A program made the translations under genes and the position numbers. The notes under the pieces are model-generated. The model was not told the origin of the DNA. It worked only from the letters and a program-made list of their open reading frames with translations, and searched no databases. Below are positions 5,605 to 6,341 of a DNA stretch of 6,341 nt, in pieces (within the stretch, counting starts at the first letter, position 1; each line of letters starts with the position of its first letter). Source of the DNA: Actinomycetota bacterium (lineage in GTDB: Bacteria; Actinomycetota; Actinomycetes; Nanopelagicales; Nanopelagicaceae). The DNA is taken from the NCBI GenBank assembly GCA_009703165.1, contig WLGP01000057.1:1-6341 (forward strand), read 5' to 3'.

Positions 5605-6341
5605 ATGCGCCGCGTATCTATTCTGCTCTCACTCTTTCTCATTGCAGGAATCAACTCTGCAGTAGCCCATCAACCGGTCTTCCTGCTCAATAGCGACACC
5701 ACGGCAAGCAAGGGACCTCTCTTAGTAGATGGAACTGTCTCATTTGCAATCAGAGCAGAGTTCACCAAGGCAGGAGAGCGCAAGGGTTTCCGCGCAGACC
5801 TTAAGGCTGGAGATCAACTCTCTGTTCAATACCTCATCGTCGATAAGAAGCCAGAGAATGCGCTCAAGATCTCTCAACTGCCACAAGTAGTCATCACAGC
5901 CCCTAATGGTTCCAGAGTGACAATGCGTATCAACGAGCGCACAAAGTTCTATGAGCCATATGGAAAGACTAATTACCTCTACCTTGCTCGTTACAGCGCA
6001 GTTGCTCAAGCAGGCACATATAGTTTTCTGATTACATCTCGAGCTAAGTCTGCGATCACAGTTGCAGTCGGTGATCGCGAAGTTCCAGGTGAAGTTCTTC
6101 GTGGAGCAGCAGCTGCAGTTTCACCAACTCCAACACCAACACCATCTGTAACTCCTAAACCAACACCTACGCCATCTCCATCTGCAACAGTTGCGCAAAG
6201 TGCATACACAATGGAGGAAGTGAAGAAGAGAAATACAGCAGCATCATGTTGGAGCGTTATCGATGGAAATATCTATGACCTCACCAAGTGGATTCCACTG
6301 CACCGCGGCGGACCACAAGCGATCACCTTCCTCTGCGGTAA
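5605..6341 (+). CDS. Exported protein with a C-terminal cytochrome b5-like heme domain (3' end outside the window)
   Basis: The frame stays open for 245 codons to the window edge. Residues 1-21 (MRRVSILLSLFLIAGINSAVA) are shown by position and residues as a signal peptide: an RR n-region, a hydrophobic core at 5-18 and an AVA cleavage site before H22. Residues 22-165 form a beta-rich domain I do not recognise, with the run NERTKFYEPYGKTNYLYLAR (110-129) and VPGEVLRG at its end. A Thr/Pro-rich linker covers about 173-195. From 201, YTMEEVKKRN, then C215-W-SVIDGNIYDLTKWI and PLH233-RGG, match the first half of a cytochrome b5-like domain. H233 corresponds to the first heme ligand; the second lies beyond the window. 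The usual HPGG reads HRGG. C215 and C244 may form a disulfide outside the cell. A redox or electron-transfer role at the cell surface is inference. Confidence 0.85.
   Translation, partial: MRRVSILLSLFLIAGINSAVAHQPVFLLNSDTTASKGPLLVDGTVSFAIRAEFTKAGERKGFRADLKAGDQLSVQYLIVDKKPENALKISQLPQVVITAPNGSRVTMRINERTKFYEPYGKTNYLYLARYSAVAQAGTYSFLITSRAKSAITVAVGDREVPGEVLRGAAAAVSPTPTPTPSVTPKPTPTPSPSATVAQSAYTMEEVKKRNTAASCWSVIDGNIYDLTKWIPLHRGGPQAITFLCG

Noticed and set aside
6121..6183. Low-complexity CCAACN-type repeats resembling a short tandem array or CRISPR
   Set aside because: The repeats encode a Thr/Pro linker in frame, with no fixed unit length or spacers; no CRISPR array is present.
5740..6209. Two reverse-strand open frames, one rich in Gly/Val
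   Set aside because: They are opposite the signal-peptide/cytochrome b5-like frame; the Gly/Val repeats are simply the antisense of the Thr/Pro linker.

Overview
The window most likely comes from an actinobacterium of moderate GC content, quite possibly a freshwater planktonic one of the acI/Nanopelagicales type. Three things suggest this: the neighbourhood of a FAH-family hydrolase, gltX and tRNA-Gln/tRNA-Glu, which I know from Actinobacteria such as Mycobacterium; the corC/cytidine-deaminase-like pair, also typical of Actinobacteria; and tightly packed genes with what look like leaderless promoters. The order-level assignment is inference; no similarity search was possible. Every gene is on the + strand.

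Positions 1-2965 form a compact run of four genes with overlapping or nearly touching ends. They are the 3' end of a CorC/HlyC CBS-domain protein, a small cytidine-deaminase-like protein with no cysteine, a fumarylacetoacetate-hydrolase-family enzyme, and glutamyl-tRNA synthetase (gltX). The junctions (8-nt overlap, 4-nt gap, 4-nt ATGA overlap) point to one transcript with translational coupling.

Positions 2966-3303 carry no protein gene. They hold tRNA-Gln(CTG) and tRNA-Glu(CTC), directly behind the synthetase that charges tRNA-Glu and, in most Actinobacteria, also tRNA-Gln. This stretch is unusually rich in inverted repeats: two small ones before tRNA-Gln, one across its 3' end, a 12-bp bulged hairpin between the tRNAs, and two more after tRNA-Glu.

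Positions 3304-4771 hold a two-gene unit of unknown function: a small protein resembling the YbjN/type-III-chaperone-like fold, followed by a GTG-started protein with an N-terminal DUF4236 domain, a charged linker and a C-terminal TPR-like region.

Positions 4817-5548 encode a probable phosphatidylcholine synthase (pcs), a membrane enzyme that makes phosphatidylcholine from CDP-diacylglycerol and choline. From 5605 to the window end runs an incomplete gene for an exported protein: signal peptide, a beta-rich domain I do not recognise, a Thr/Pro linker, and the start of a cytochrome b5-like heme domain. Both pcs and this last gene have a TAnnnT hexamer exactly 6 nt before their ATG and no Shine-Dalgarno sequence, as expected for leaderless mRNAs.
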